Assembly: GCA_961205875.1 (NCBI GenBank) | Contig: OY540812.1 | Span: 1,674,001-1,738,000, forward strand | Reading direction: 5' to 3' | From: Sialis fuliginosa | Lineage: Eukaryota; Arthropoda; Insecta; Megaloptera; Sialidae | Length of the DNA: 64,000 nt | Notes under the pieces: model-generated | Told to the model about the DNA's origin: nothing | Databases searched by the model: none | What the model saw: the letters and a program-made list of their open reading frames with translations, nothing else | Shown here: piece by piece, positions 9,243-20,208 of the stretch | How positions within the stretch are numbered: the stretch's first letter is position 1 | How the letters are laid out: every line of letters begins with the position of its first letter | Program-made: the position numbers and the translations under genes

Positions 9243-11335
9243 GCGTAGATAAGAAAATTACCATTTTTTAAATATCCTTCAAAAAACGATAGTTTCAAAA
9301 GTCTAAGGGGTGTGCATTTTATGGCCAAGCCATGCTATTTGATACTACGTTTCGTAACATCAGGTTGGGGGAGGGGGGGGGGTCAAAAACTATTGTCTGT
9401 ATGTTGGGGGGTAGTCAAAAAAATCTATAAAAAAAATGTTACATGTTATATGGATGTTCCTTAAGAAAATTTTTTTAAAAGTCTGATTTTAAGGCAGCCC
9501 TGTCTACAGATTGTGTTTGTGTGTATGTATGTACTCGTATGTCGGTGTAATTTGTTTCGACTGATTTGTTTGTAAGAAGAGCATCAGCATCAGCATCGAG
9601 CTAGCAGCTAGAGGATGATTCGAGCCCGTGTGTATGTCGAGGAGGAAGCAGATTGTTATTGGATACTAATAGCGTTCTTTCTAACAACATGTGTCTTTCT
9701 AGTTGTAGTTGTTGTTGTTGTTTAATGTTTGAAACTCCGGGAGAGATAACTTTTACCTCGTGTGTGTGTGAATTTGTTGAAGTCGTCGTTACCGGAACAA
9801 ATGCCCGCTGTCTGAAGTGGATTGTAGTTTTATCCTCCTTATGTTGGCAGCCTTTGATGGTATTTGTATCGCTAACAATCATAATCGTATTATTTCAACT
9901 ACTTACTTGTTCTGTAGTCTTTCACTCCAATTGTTTGTTTTATATTATCTGTGTGTAGGTACTGTTATCCTACTACTGAATCAGAAATAATGGAAAATAA
10001 TATGCCTCCGCCGTAAAACGCACTGTTTGAAGTAAAACTTCTTTAGGAATCAATTATAATTAGGAATTATATGCCTTTACTGTTTGATAGTTTTTTTATC
10101 AAAATCTGTCGAAGTTTTTAGTCATTAGAATGGACATAATACGAACTTGATATAGTGGATACGTATATACAAAAGAGGCAAACTTTGATGATAATTATCT
10201 CGAGTTTAAAACGGTCGATCTCTTTAAAATTTCAAGTTTGAATTTTTTTTTTAATTCTATCGAAATGCCATTTGCACGAGAACTGTTTAAGATTTAAAAA
10301 ATATATAGTTGAATTAATTACAAACACGAATCGTTATTAATGTAATAAAAACCAAATAACACTTAAATTACCTACCTAACAAAAACGAATCAGAACGAAA
10401 AGTAAAAATAATTTTTGTTCTATTTAAATTTAAAAGTTAATTATTGAAAACAAAATAAAGCTGCATTCGCTATACATATACTGATCTCTCTCTCACGCAT
10501 ATGCACACACTACTTAGCGTTTCATCTTGAAAATCTGTCGTGTTTTAAAACGTGTCGAGATCATTCCAAATTCCAATTCACTTTACTAAAATGAGTCACA
10601 TTTGTTGTATTTTTTTTTTACCTATAACTTGTTCGTGTCAAATAAATCTCATTGTCCCTTCTATGGCTTAATACATTTAAAGTTGTAAACATGCAATGGT
10701 GTGTATAATGTACTACGTGCATAATTAAATTCTACCTAGCGACATATGTAGTTAGGTCTTAATTAGGAATACTAATTATTTATTTTAATAATGTGCGCAC
10801 ACACTTAACGTTTGCTTACAATTTGCTGTTGACGTTTATTTGTTTAGATGCTGAAAAATATTATGGTTTTTAATTTAACACAAGTGGAATAACAGTAGAA
10901 TAATACAATTAAAAAATTTCAGATCTGAAGTGATCTCGGTTGATCTTCATTTTGGAACAAATCAGATCTTTGTAAATAAATAAACTTTTATCTACCTTAA
11001 ATAACAAATTAATACACATATACTATATAGAAACCTTGTTTATAATTTAATCAATTAAAAAAAAATTGTACAGAAACGTATTGAATGATATTTGAGGCCC
11101 GTGTATTAAATTAATAAATAAATTCACAACTCACCCCCTGTCACAGATGAAGGGTTGTAATTGGTCCCATTCGATCCAGCGGGAAAAATACTTCGGGTAA
11201 TACTAGGGGTATGGGGGGCAAAACAACCCTCTATCTAGCACAGGAGTCGAGATATTTACGATTTTCTATAATGAATACCATAAGTAGCGAAACAGAGAAA
11301 AATTCACCTAGTATTCGGAAAAAAAATTACATCCT
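9243..11335. other. Gene-free stretch, partly unique
   Basis: A G run lies at about 9367-9380. The region 9480-9960 has frames open on both strands but low complexity (GTTGTTGTTGTTG), so I do not call a gene. 10010-11110 is AT-rich with no recognised element. 11125-11230 (TCACAGATGAAGGGTTGTAA) resembles the module near 3097. Confidence 0.4.
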
Positions 11336-11484
11336 GACACACAGACACACGCACAGCCGCCATGCGGAAATTAACTTTTCTTTACGTTTTGAAGTTAGTA
11401 CAATCAGAATTTGTCATTTTCTCGGACACGATTTTTCGATGGTATTACAATACTTCCATTTCTTTCAGAACATGGAAGTAAAAA
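11336..11484. repeat. TTCCATG-family repeat, 3' part
   Basis: It begins in the ACACACAGACACACGCACAG motif and ends with the hairpin and GGAAGTAAAA, as in 9095-9242. The part upstream of the CA-rich motif is absent, so the copy is 5'-truncated. Repeated truncation at this same point (also at 55890) is notable. Confidence 0.75.
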
Positions 11485-11877
11485 CAGGCACTTTTATAGA
11501 AAGTATAATTAAATCTATAACCCCACAAAACAATACAATTAAAAATCGTGTAATTGAACTCTAAACAAAGCCACGTTTTAAAATATTCCGTTTTATGACA
11601 CTGTCCCATTTAATCCCACCTGCCTATGATAATTCAAAAGGGCATTATTCCCCCACAAACAGACAGAATTATCTACATCGATGCAATATTCAAAAATCCA
11701 ATAATCGAACAATAATAAATATTGCACGGTATCGCTTTCTGTACAAAAACATAATAAAAACCGAAAGTATATGCAACCGAAAACAATGGGTGTTTAATCA
11801 AATGTGAAAGGTAATATTCATGGAGAAAGAATAATGCATACTAGTTGGCCGTAATTAACGGTTCCTAAATATCAACA
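11485..11877. other. Unassigned AT-rich spacer
   Basis: No recognised gene or repeat. The short plus-strand frames at 11211-11564 and 11595-11807 have no recognisable domain; the first runs through the TTCCATG repeat. Confidence 0.4.
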
Positions 11878-13075
11878 TTACGTCATACGTTTGGTGTCGC
11901 ACCTCCCCCCCCCCCCTCCTGACTCCCCCGCGTCAAGAAATATGCGTCTATATTTTGTAATTTAATATTACTTTTCTTTTTTTATAAGTGACCTCAAACT
12001 AACCTAACTATTTTATGATGATTTTACGTGTCTCGTATTTCCAGAAAAAAAAAACTTATTTCTGCAGAAAATAAAGGTTTAATCACAAAATCCTGCCTCC
12101 CCCGCGTCAAGAAATATGCGTCTATATTTTGTAATTTAATATTACTTTTCTTTTTTTATAAGTGACCTCAAACTAACCTAACTATTTTATGATGATTTTA
12201 CGTGTCTCCTATATCCAAAAAAATACTTATTTCTGCAGAAAATAAAAGTTTAATCACTAAAATTGACTCTTTTAAAACTAATTTTGAATTTGACGCTAAA
12301 ACGCTCGCAGATGTCATGTACGTCATACGTTTGGTGTCACACCTCCCCCCCCCCCCTCCTGCCTCCACGCGTCAAGAAATATGCGTCTATATTTTGTAAT
12401 TTAATATTACTTTTCTTTTTTTATAAGTGACCTCAAACTAACCTAACTATTTTATGATGATTTTACGTGTATCCTATTTCAAAAAAAAAATACTTATTTC
12501 TGCAGAAAAAATGGACTCTTTTAAAACTAATTTTGAATTTGACGCTAAAACGCTCGCAGGTGTCATGTACGTCATACGTTTGGTGTCACACCTCCCCCCC
12601 CCCCCCTCCTGCCTCCACGCGTCAAGAAATATGCGTCTTTATTTTGTAATTTAATATTACTTTTTTTATAAGTGACCTCAAACTAACCTAACTATTTTAT
12701 GATGATTTTACGTGTCTCGTATTTAAAAAAAAATACTTATTTCTGCAGAAAATAAAGGTTTAATCACCAAAATTGACTATTTTAAAACTAATTTTGAATT
12801 TGACGCTAAAACGCTCGCAGGTGTCATGTACGTCATACGTTTGGTGGTACCCCCCCCCCCTCTCCTGCCTCCCCCGCGTCAAGAAATATGCGTCTTTATT
12901 TTGTAATTTAATATTACTTTTTTTATAAGTGACCTCAAACTAACCTAACTATTTTATGATGATTTTACGTGTCTCGTATTTCAAAAAAAATACTTATTTC
13001 TGCAGAAAATAAAGGTTTAATCACCAAAATTGACTATTTTAAAACTAATTTTGAATTTGACGCTAAAACGCTCGA
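11878..13075. repeat. ~255-bp tandem array with C-tracts, five units
   Basis: AAGAAATATGCGTCTATATT-type strings recur at about 11937, 12110, 12376, 12629 and 12883 (the 1st-2nd spacing is short). Each unit has a CGTCATACGTTTGGTG string, a run of 9-13 C, GTGACCTCAAACTAACCTAA, ACTTATTTCTGCAGAAA and TTTTGAATTTGACGCTAAAA. The first interval lacks part of the unit. Short frames across the units are not conserved as proteins. The middle of the unit recurs inverted at 51041-51133 and 51308-51380. Confidence 0.9.
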
Positions 13076-13104
13076 TTTACTTTCATTATTCAATCATTGA
13101 TATA

Positions 13105-13179
13105 AATCTTGGCTTTTTGGTGTAAGCCGCGTCGATTACACGACCAAATCGTCGCGGCTTGCACCCAAAAGCCAAGATT
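13105..13179. other. Strong hairpin next to the tandem array
   Basis: AATCTTGGCTTTTTGGTGTA pairs with GCACCCAAAAGCCAAGATT, and the pairing continues through AAGCCGCG/CGCGGCTT, leaving a 21-nt loop (13132-13152). The stem is about 27 bp with few mismatches, and its inner part is GC-rich. The size suits a precursor-like RNA hairpin, a terminator-like structure or the ends of a very small element. No second copy was seen. Confidence 0.7.
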
Positions 13180-13409
13180 CATAACTTTTATTATTGTTCA
13201 CAACAAATTACAACATTTTAAATTAAAAGTTTCATCGGAAAGGGCGCTAATGGGTTCAGACACGCGTAAAAGAAAAAAACGCGCGTAATAACGTAAATTC
13301 GCGTTAACAATAAAACGGAAGAATCTATTTACCACGCAATAAAAACCCGCTAAACGGCAAAGTCATAAGAAAAACGGCTCTAATCTGTACACAGCTATAA
13401 CACCGGGAG

Positions 13410-13739
13410 CAGTGGCGTAGTAAGAAAAATTTTCGGGGGGGGGGGAAGCTCGGGGCTCTAAAAATATATGAAATTATTTTACAATTTCTAATCAAATGAT
13501 CTAAAATTCAATCATATGACTAGTCATATATGCACTTAAATATTTTCATTCGCTTCAAAATTATTTCACGTACTTTAAGAACATTTCATATTTCGGGGGG
13601 GGGGGGGGGGGGTATAATCACAAAAAAGGTCATTCCACTCAAAATTGTAATAATAATTTCATATATTTTAAGAACATAAAATATTTCGGGGGGGGGGGGG
13701 GGGTTTCGACCCCAAAACCCCCCCGTTCCTACGCCACTG
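13410..13739. mobile_element. hAT-like MITE with poly-G tracts
   Basis: The 330-bp element starts CAGTGGCGTAG and ends CTACGCCACTG. It is flanked by an exact 8-bp duplication ACCGGGAG (13402-13409, 13740-13747). An 8-bp duplication and CAGTGGCG ends are typical of hAT elements. The interior has three G runs of about 12-18 (near 13434, 13596 and 13688), each preceded by TTTC. No coding capacity. Confidence 0.9.
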
Positions 13740-13747
13740 ACCGGGAG

Positions 13748-14253
13748 ACAACAACGACAGTCTTGCCGCTGTCTCCTCATTCACTTCACGAATGACGCAA
13801 CAATTCCAACGTCAACAACAATAACTAATATAGCCGAACGACATTATCATAAACACAATAGGACGTGATTTCCGGGGCTGGCGGGCTTGTTGTGTTGGTG
13901 GGGGGAAGGGAGGGGGGGGGGGGTATCGCATTGCGTAGGCGCTTAATGATTCGATATCTATCGCTTGTCGTATAGACGTCCATCCGGCCGGGCCGCCCTT
14001 AATGACATCGAAACACGGGCCGGCTATTATCAGAGCACACGTCGATCTTGTTCTCTTGTTGTTCTGTTGTCTAATTTGTGTAGTCCGTGTGTCTGTAAAT
14101 GAATAGACTTGCTCGTTTTGAAGATGCTCTTAAAAACGATCGGTAAAAAAGTGTTCTGTTCTTGTAAAGCGATCGGAATAATGCGTGTTTGTTTTAATTT
14201 CAGATGGCTCTAAGTACATTCGTTTATACTTTTATAGGAATTGGCCCCTTTAA
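13748..14253. other. CpG-richer low-repeat stretch with acceptor-like site
   Basis: 13860-14060 contains GGCCGGGCCGCCC and other CpG-rich sequence, with a G run at about 13910-13922. TTTGTTTTAATTTCAG at 14188-14203 is a good splice-acceptor match. It is followed by an ATG-initial open stretch that enters the adjoining piggyBac-like MITE. It may be a host regulatory or exon-flanking region. Confidence 0.35.
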
Positions 14254-15002
14254 GGGCGGGGTAAGGTTAATTCGTACAAAAAAAGGCATGTTTTTGTGAA
14301 TTTTTTGTGACGACACAGTTAAAATCTCTTTATTAAAACCAATGGTACATTAAAGAATGACATTCGAAGAATGTTGTATAAAATTTTCACGAAGAAATAT
14401 TAAAAAATACGGCAATGGCAGCAATTATTCGGACGTCTCTCGGAAAAAAGTAGAATTACGGTGCCCCTCATAACTTTGTGCTGGATCATCCGAAATCAAA
14501 AAATCAAAGTTCATTCGTTAGATAATAGTTTTCCCCAGGTAACGCTGGTAGGGTTTTTCGAAATTTAATTTTTTCACTTTTTTGGAACACTTTGAAGCGA
14601 AAAACGCGATTTTTTGCGAAAAAATCGGCTAATTTGTTATTGTAAAATAAAAATTATTAACAAATTTGAAAAAAACTCTCCAGCGTTACCTCGTAAATTA
14701 TGTACAGAAATAGTGTTCAAAATTTCAAAAGGATCGGTGCAGTAGTTTTGACGTTATGAGGGGCACCGACTTTGAAAAAGTGAGTTGTGGGGAAAACGCT
14801 TTAAAGTTTTGAACACTAAAAAAAAACAATAGCGCGCTCGGGTAGGTATAAAAATCCGCCAGATATAAAAATACTCATAACTTCGTCAATTTTGCTCCAA
14901 TCGACTTGAAATTTAGACACAATATTCTTGAAATATTATGCATTCAGTTAAAAAAATTAAAAAAAATTCAAAATAAATTTTTTTTAAAACCTTACCCCGC
15001 CC
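14254..15002. mobile_element. piggyBac-like MITE (TTAA-flanked)
   Basis: GGGCGGGGTAAGGTT at the left and AACCTTACCCCGCCC at the right form perfect 15-bp terminal repeats. TTAA lies immediately outside both ends (14250-14253, 15003-15006). The TTAA duplication is the hallmark of piggyBac. The 749-bp body holds imperfect internal repeats (AGGGGCACCG and its inverse near 14461 and 14758) and no protein. Confidence 0.85.
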
Positions 15003-15047
15003 TTAAGGTATTTCTCGGGGAGAAACAAGGTACGCTATATATATATA

Positions 15048-15404
15048 CTTGTTGTATATCACGCATACATTGAAAGCAGTCTTAGATATGGTTTGATCTT
15101 CTGGGGAAATTCTGTTAACTGTATAAATTTATTTAAAATTCAAAAGCGTTGCATTCACATCATTGCTAATGTAGGTATGAGAGAGAGTTGTATTGAACTC
15201 TTTAAAAAATTAAATATACTCACACTTACAGATCTGTATATCTACGAATGTGCAGTATTTTTAAAACAAAATAGTAATATTGCCAATATGTTTATAAATA
15301 ATCATGATTATGACACACGATATAAAAACAAATTAAAACAAAATGCAACAAATTTAACGGTAATACAAAAAAACATTAACTATCTTATCAAAATATACCC
15401 CTAA
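15048..15404 (+). pseudogene. Jockey-like non-LTR reverse transcriptase, C-terminal fragment
   Basis: The frame reads YIESSLRYGLIFWGNS, then KIQKRCIHIIANVGMRESC, LFKKLNILTLTDLYIYE and HDYDTRYKNK before a TAA stop at 15402. This order is characteristic of the thumb and C-terminal part of Jockey/CR1-type reverse transcriptases. About 118 codons remain of an enzyme usually more than 800 long. The 5' side ends close to the piggyBac-like MITE at 15002, the usual dead-on-arrival truncation. The surviving frame has no internal stop. Confidence 0.85.
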
Positions 15405-15655
15405 AAAAATTCAAAATAATGCTGAAAGCTAAATTAGTTGTCGAGTGTCACTACACGATAGACGAATTTTTTTCTAATAATAATTAATTTATACTGTAAA
15501 ATTTATTACACTTCTACACTAAATAATGTTCTTATTATTTTCTTGTTGTTTGTTTTCAAATTGAATTATATATTTTTTTTCTTGTGACTGTTTCTATGTA
15601 CTTTTTTGTATATTCTATGGAAATAAAAATTCTATTCTATTCTATTCTATTCTAT
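15405..15655 (+). mobile_element. 3' UTR and TTCTA tail of the non-LTR element
   Basis: About 220 bp of AT-rich untranslated sequence ends with AATAAAAATTCTATTC and a perfect run of TTCTA/CTATT units to 15655. Short tandem tails instead of poly(A) are typical of some non-LTR families and mark the reverse-transcription start point. Confidence 0.8.
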
Positions 15656-16392
15656 ATGTTAGAAAAGGAAAAAAAAGTGTACTGTAAAATCAAGATAGCC
15701 ATGATATAAATTAAAATAAAATTTGGCAACGTTGAGTATATATTTTCTCATAGACTGTAAGCGTATTCAAAAATGTTTTTTCACTTAATCCATTTAGATA
15801 GGTTTCCTAAAATGCAACAAAAAATGTCCTAGGACCTTTTGATTTTAACCCTTCAATAACGATAAATTTGCGTTTAAAGTCGTTATCAGAGTGCCCCACC
15901 CCCTCTATTTTCTAAAATATCGATATAAAAAATCTGAAAAAATTACAGTATGTAGCTTTTAATTAGTTGGCAGTTATTAATAAATATTAGCAAATATTTC
16001 TAATTTAGTACATTTAATCAAAAAAGTGTCCAACACAGGGGTATTGTCGGAGACTGGTGCCAATACCTTAATACTGTACATCATTCATATTACTGATTTA
16101 GCCTGTTTTAAAACGAATCAACGATGTTTTGCTGTACAGTGACTTTGTAAAATACGAAATATTTTTATTACTAATCATTGTATTCGATCTTTTCCATTTA
16201 GCGTGATGGAATTTTTAACATTTCGTGGAATTATTTTTTTAATTAAACTCTTTTTAATTAAAATAAATTCTTTTGTCATCTGCCAACTGATGAAAAAAAT
16301 ATATAAAATAACTTATGCCATTTTACCAAATTCAATGCAAAATTGTCTAATAAAGGGGGAAGCCACTGTCGGGTCAAAAAATTGTCAATGTT
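15656..16392. other. Unassigned AT-rich region
   Basis: The GACTGGTGCCAATACCTTA string at 16054 resembles 52617 and 62133, so a fragment of that dispersed repeat may be present (about 15960-16075). Nothing else is recognised. Confidence 0.4.
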
Positions 16393-16395
16393 TAA

Positions 16396-16887
16396 GGCGG
16401 CTATTACACTATCAAATAAATATGATAAAATTTCTTTGATCAAAGAAATATGACAGTGTAATAAGTCAACTTTTATAATATTTACTTTCATAATATTTAT
16501 ATGATCATAGTTAATGACTGTCTCTTATATTTGATCAAAGTTTTTTGACGTCAAAAACAAAATGGCGACTACCAAGTTATCACTGACAGTTACAGTTATA
16601 TAATTATTAATATATGAATATCAACAAAATCCAGTATTATATGATAATCTTCTTATTGATTATGAAATTGTAAATTCAAACCTCGATCGCGTCAATTGAC
16701 GAACATCCACGCACTGATAATCAAAATGCACCAAAAAAGAAGAAAATATCCCTAGATAATATTGAGAAAATATTATCAAATATTTTATGTAGTGTAATAG
16801 AACAAAATCTCATATTTTATCAAAGAAATATGATCAAATCTTTGTCAAAGATCTTTGACATATTTACTTGATAGTGTAATAGCCGCC
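16396..16887 (+). mobile_element. GGCGGC MITE (PIF/Harbinger-like), full copy
   Basis: 492 bp with both GGCGGC/GCCGCC ends and TAA at 16393-16395 and 16888-16890. It shares the GACGTCAAAAACAAAATGGC cargo and the CCTCGATCGCGTCAATTGAC block with the 7246 and 31925 copies. An additional AAAGATCTTTG palindrome precedes the right end. Confidence 0.9.
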
Positions 16888-16890
16888 TAA

Positions 16891-17423
16891 GGAATTTTTT
16901 TAGGATCTCGAGATAGTGTTATACTTGGGAAAGATTCCGAAGAAATATTTGGTAAATACATATTGCACATTCTACAAATGGTAGTAAGATAACAATTACC
17001 AAAACGCATTTAAGAAATTCCTAATGCAAACGAGAACAGCCAATTTGAAAACGATATTTTAATTGAAAATGTCATCGAAAATCGCTAGAACATTGATTCA
17101 GCGCTTCCACATAGTTAGAAACTTGTTCGGAGTGAAATTATCAATTTTTGACACGTTAATTGTTACTCGAAAACCGAGCAAAGTTTAGTAATTAAAGTTT
17201 CAAAGACGCGGGCGGAGCGCAGTAGGCCCCGTGTATTGTTATAATGTTACCAATTAAACATTTCGTATTATAAATATTTAGGGAGCTTTGCCACGGAGAT
17301 TAACTGCGAAGTCAGACGCTGTTGTTGCTCTCACTAAATATAAATTATTTACGATGCTGGGTGACGTTTTGGAGGAGTTGGGGCGGAGACCGAATAAGCA
17401 GCCCTTAAACGTTAGACCGTATA
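16891..17423. other. Unassigned, one GC-richer patch
   Basis: No recognised repeat or gene. 17200-17400 is GC-richer (GACGCGGGCGGAGCGCAG) and not repeated in the window, so it could be host regulatory sequence. Confidence 0.4.
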
Positions 17424-17425
17424 TA

Positions 17426-19113
17426 CAGGGTTACTGGTAATTCGATACATTTCTTTTAAGGGGTAATAGTAGAGATAACAAGTAACCATTTGAACCCAAT
17501 ATTGCCTTATACAAATGTTAACCGTTACTGAGATATTTAAAATTTTAGAATTTTTCAAAAATATCCCAAATTTCAACTTTAAACTCATTTTTTTTTTTTT
17601 TAATACACAGTTTTTTTTTATTTTGCTTCTGATACTCAGACAATATGCCGGTACTTTGTTAGAAAGAACAAAATTACTACAATTTACTTAAACTTCGAGA
17701 CAGTGCCTCAAAACTCTAACACTTCGATATTTTTTATAAGTTTTTTTTTGTTTAAAATGCAAATTCTCCAAAAAAATCACTAACTAATTTAATGTGCAAA
17801 GTCTTTTAAAAACTGCCTTATTCTTCTAGCTATCCAATGAGATACAAATGTTATTAAAAAAAACTCTCTACTTAGGAGGAATAAGTCTCAGAAACGAAAC
17901 AGATCGCAAATTGTTAAAATAGCACGCGGGGGTTATTTACACAAACGTGTTGATTTTAACAAAATAAAACAAACATCTGGTTTGAAAAAAATAACTTTTA
18001 TTATTTTTACAAATCCTGCTCAATTTGAGAACCTCTATTTTTAATGCAGGCTCTACATCTACGCCGTACTTCAGTCCTGGTGACTCTTGATATCAGATTA
18101 TTTCTAGCTATCCAACGAAATAAAAATGTTTTTAATTTTTATGCATACAATAATTAAAACTACTATGACAAAACTGATACTATCATAGATAAGTAAACAA
18201 ACAAACGAAAACACATTTTAATTGTTGCACAAAATCACAACAATTAAAAATTTCACATGCATACAGCAGCAGTAAATTCAAAATACAGCTACATCAGCGC
18301 TATGGTGAGCGTAGTGAAATTTTTCATCCTTTTCATATAAAGTTATCATATCCTAATATGCTCTAACTGTGATAGTAGTTTTTATTATTGTATATGCATA
18401 AAAATTAAAAACATTTTTATTTCGTTGGATAGCTAGAAATAATCTGATATCAAGAGTCACCAGGACTGAAGTACGGCGTAGATGTAGAGCCTGCATTAAA
18501 AATAGAGGTTCTCAAATTGAGCAGGATTTGTAAAAATAATAAAAGTTATTTTTTTCAAACCAGATGTTTGTTTTATTTTGTTAAAATCAACACGTTTGTG
18601 TAAATAACCCCCGCGTGCTATTTTAACAATTTGCGATCTGTTTCGTTTCTGAGACTTATTCCTCCTAAGTAGAGAGTTTTTTTTAATAACATTTGTATCT
18701 CATTGGATAGCTAGAAAGATAAGGCAGTTTTTAAAAGACTTTGCACATTAAATTAGTTAGTGATTTTTTTGGAGAATTTGCATTTTAAACAAAAAAAAAC
18801 TTATAAAAAATATCGAAGTGTTAGAGTTTTGAGGCACTGTCTCGAAGTTTAAGTAAATTGTAGTAATTTTGTTCTTTCTAACAAAGTACCGGCATATTGT
18901 CTGAGTATCAGAAGCAAAATAAAAAAAAACTGTGTATTAAAAAAAAAAAAATGAGTTTAAAGTTGAAATTTGGGATATTTTTGAAAAATTCTAAAATTTT
19001 AAATATCTCAGTAACGGTTAACATTTGTATAAGGCAATATTGGGTTCAAATGGTTACTTGTTATCTCTACTATTACCCCTTAAAAGAAATGTATCGAATT
19101 ACCAGTAACCCTG
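17426..19113. mobile_element. 1.69-kb near-perfect foldback transposon
   Basis: Arms of about 740 bp (17426-18166 and 18372-19113) are almost identical inverted copies around a loop of about 205 bp. The ends are CAGGGTTACTGGTAATTCGA and its complement, with TA immediately outside both, so a TA target duplication is likely. No frame codes for a recognisable transposase; the 80-codon frame at 18897 lies in the arm. Near-identity of the arms implies recent origin or ongoing arm homogenisation. Transcription in either direction would give a long double-stranded RNA. Confidence 0.9.
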
Positions 19114-19204
19114 TATACACAGTGTTTTTAGTGATTTAGTTAGGATATCAGTTATAAATGTTCGAGGAGTAACATGGGTCGCGAAATAGCGATTTTTTTT
19201 TTAA

Positions 19205-19405
19205 ATTTTGATGATAGTCGATAAAACAGGTTTTTAGTTTCACATTTGCACGCTAGATGTCGCTAAGCGTTTTTGGCTTACTGTTTTTTGGGAAACATAA
19301 AAAAAATGGGGTAAAAGTGAAACAAGCTTGCAACTAAAAAACTAATTTGTTTATAGGAGAATTATAAAAACTGACATCGTCATTAAAGGTTTGTTAAAGC
19401 GACCT
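19205..19405. repeat. Two short dispersed repeat fragments
   Basis: 19205-19265 (GATAGTCGATAAAACAGG, TTTGCACGCTAGATGTCGCT) is the inverse of 6057-6125. 19306-19402 (GGGGTAAAAGTGAAACAAGC through ATTAAAGGTTTGTTAAA) is almost identical to 61198-61290. Confidence 0.75.
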
Positions 19406-19425
19406 GAAAATATGAATCTAATAAT

Positions 19426-20208
19426 ATCTAATGCCCGAAGACCTTCGAGTGCGCCTTCGGCTATTATTAAGAAATTTAAATTGAAAATTTAACAAATAAG
19501 TTGAATAGTTAATATGTCAGCTTGGCGCGATCGAGGAGACTCCAGTTTTTTTTAAAATATAGCTCACACTATTATCTTTAAGACTATCTAATGCCCGAAG
19601 ACCTTCGAGTGCGCCTTCGGCTATTATTAAGAAATTTAAATTGAAAATTTAACAAATAAGTTGAATAGTAAATATGTCAGCTTGGCGCGATCGAGGAGAC
19701 TCCAGTTTTTTTTTTTAATATAGCTCACACCATTATCTTTAAGACTATCTAATGCCCGAAGACCTTCGAGTGCGCCTTCGGCTATTATTAAGAAATTTAA
19801 ATTGAAAATTTAACAAATAAGTTGAATAGTAAATATGTCAGCTTGGCGCGATCGAGGAGACTCCAGTTTTTTTTTTTAATATAGCTCACACCATTATCTT
19901 TAAGACTATCTAATGCCCGAAGACCTTCGAGTGCGCCTTCGGCTATTATTAAGAAATTTAAATTGAAAATTTAACAAATAAGTTGAATAGTTAATATGTC
20001 AGCTTGGCGCGATCGAGGAGACTCCAGTTTTTTTTAAAATATAGCTCACACTATTATCTTTAAGACTATCTAATGCCCGAAGACCTTCGAGTGCACCTTC
20101 GGCTATTATTAAGAAATTTAAATTGAAAATTTAACAAATAAGTTGAATAGTTAATATGTCAGCTTGGCGCGATCGAGGAGACTCCAGTTTTTTTTAAATA
20201 TAGCTCCT
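19426..20208. repeat. 160-bp satellite array, five near-identical units
   Basis: ATGCCCGAAGACCTTCGAGT starts at 19431, 19591, 19752, 19913 and 20073, giving a 160-161 bp period with only a few differences. Each unit has TTGAAAATTTAACAAATAAG, CAGCTTGGCGCGATCGAGGA and ATAGCTCACACTATTATCTT. Diverged relatives occur at 36780-36965, 45150-45200, 46000-46412 and 51141-51305. Near-identity within this array indicates recent amplification or conversion. Confidence 0.95.

Noticed and set aside
9601-9958. Overlapping open frames on both strands of about 93-101 codons
   Set aside because: Low-complexity cysteine, valine and threonine-rich translations from GTT/AAC repeats, no domain, no splice support.
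12202-12654. Three similar short frames in the tandem array
   Set aside because: They arise from the repeat unit and shift phase with C-run length; the spacer is as conserved as the frame.
18897-19139. 80-codon plus-strand frame
   Set aside because: It lies entirely in and just beyond the right arm of the 17426-19113 foldback and has no transposase motif.
19426-20208. Regularly spaced 160-bp repeats considered as a CRISPR-like array
   Set aside because: Units are contiguous near-identical tandem copies with no distinct spacers, in a eukaryotic setting.
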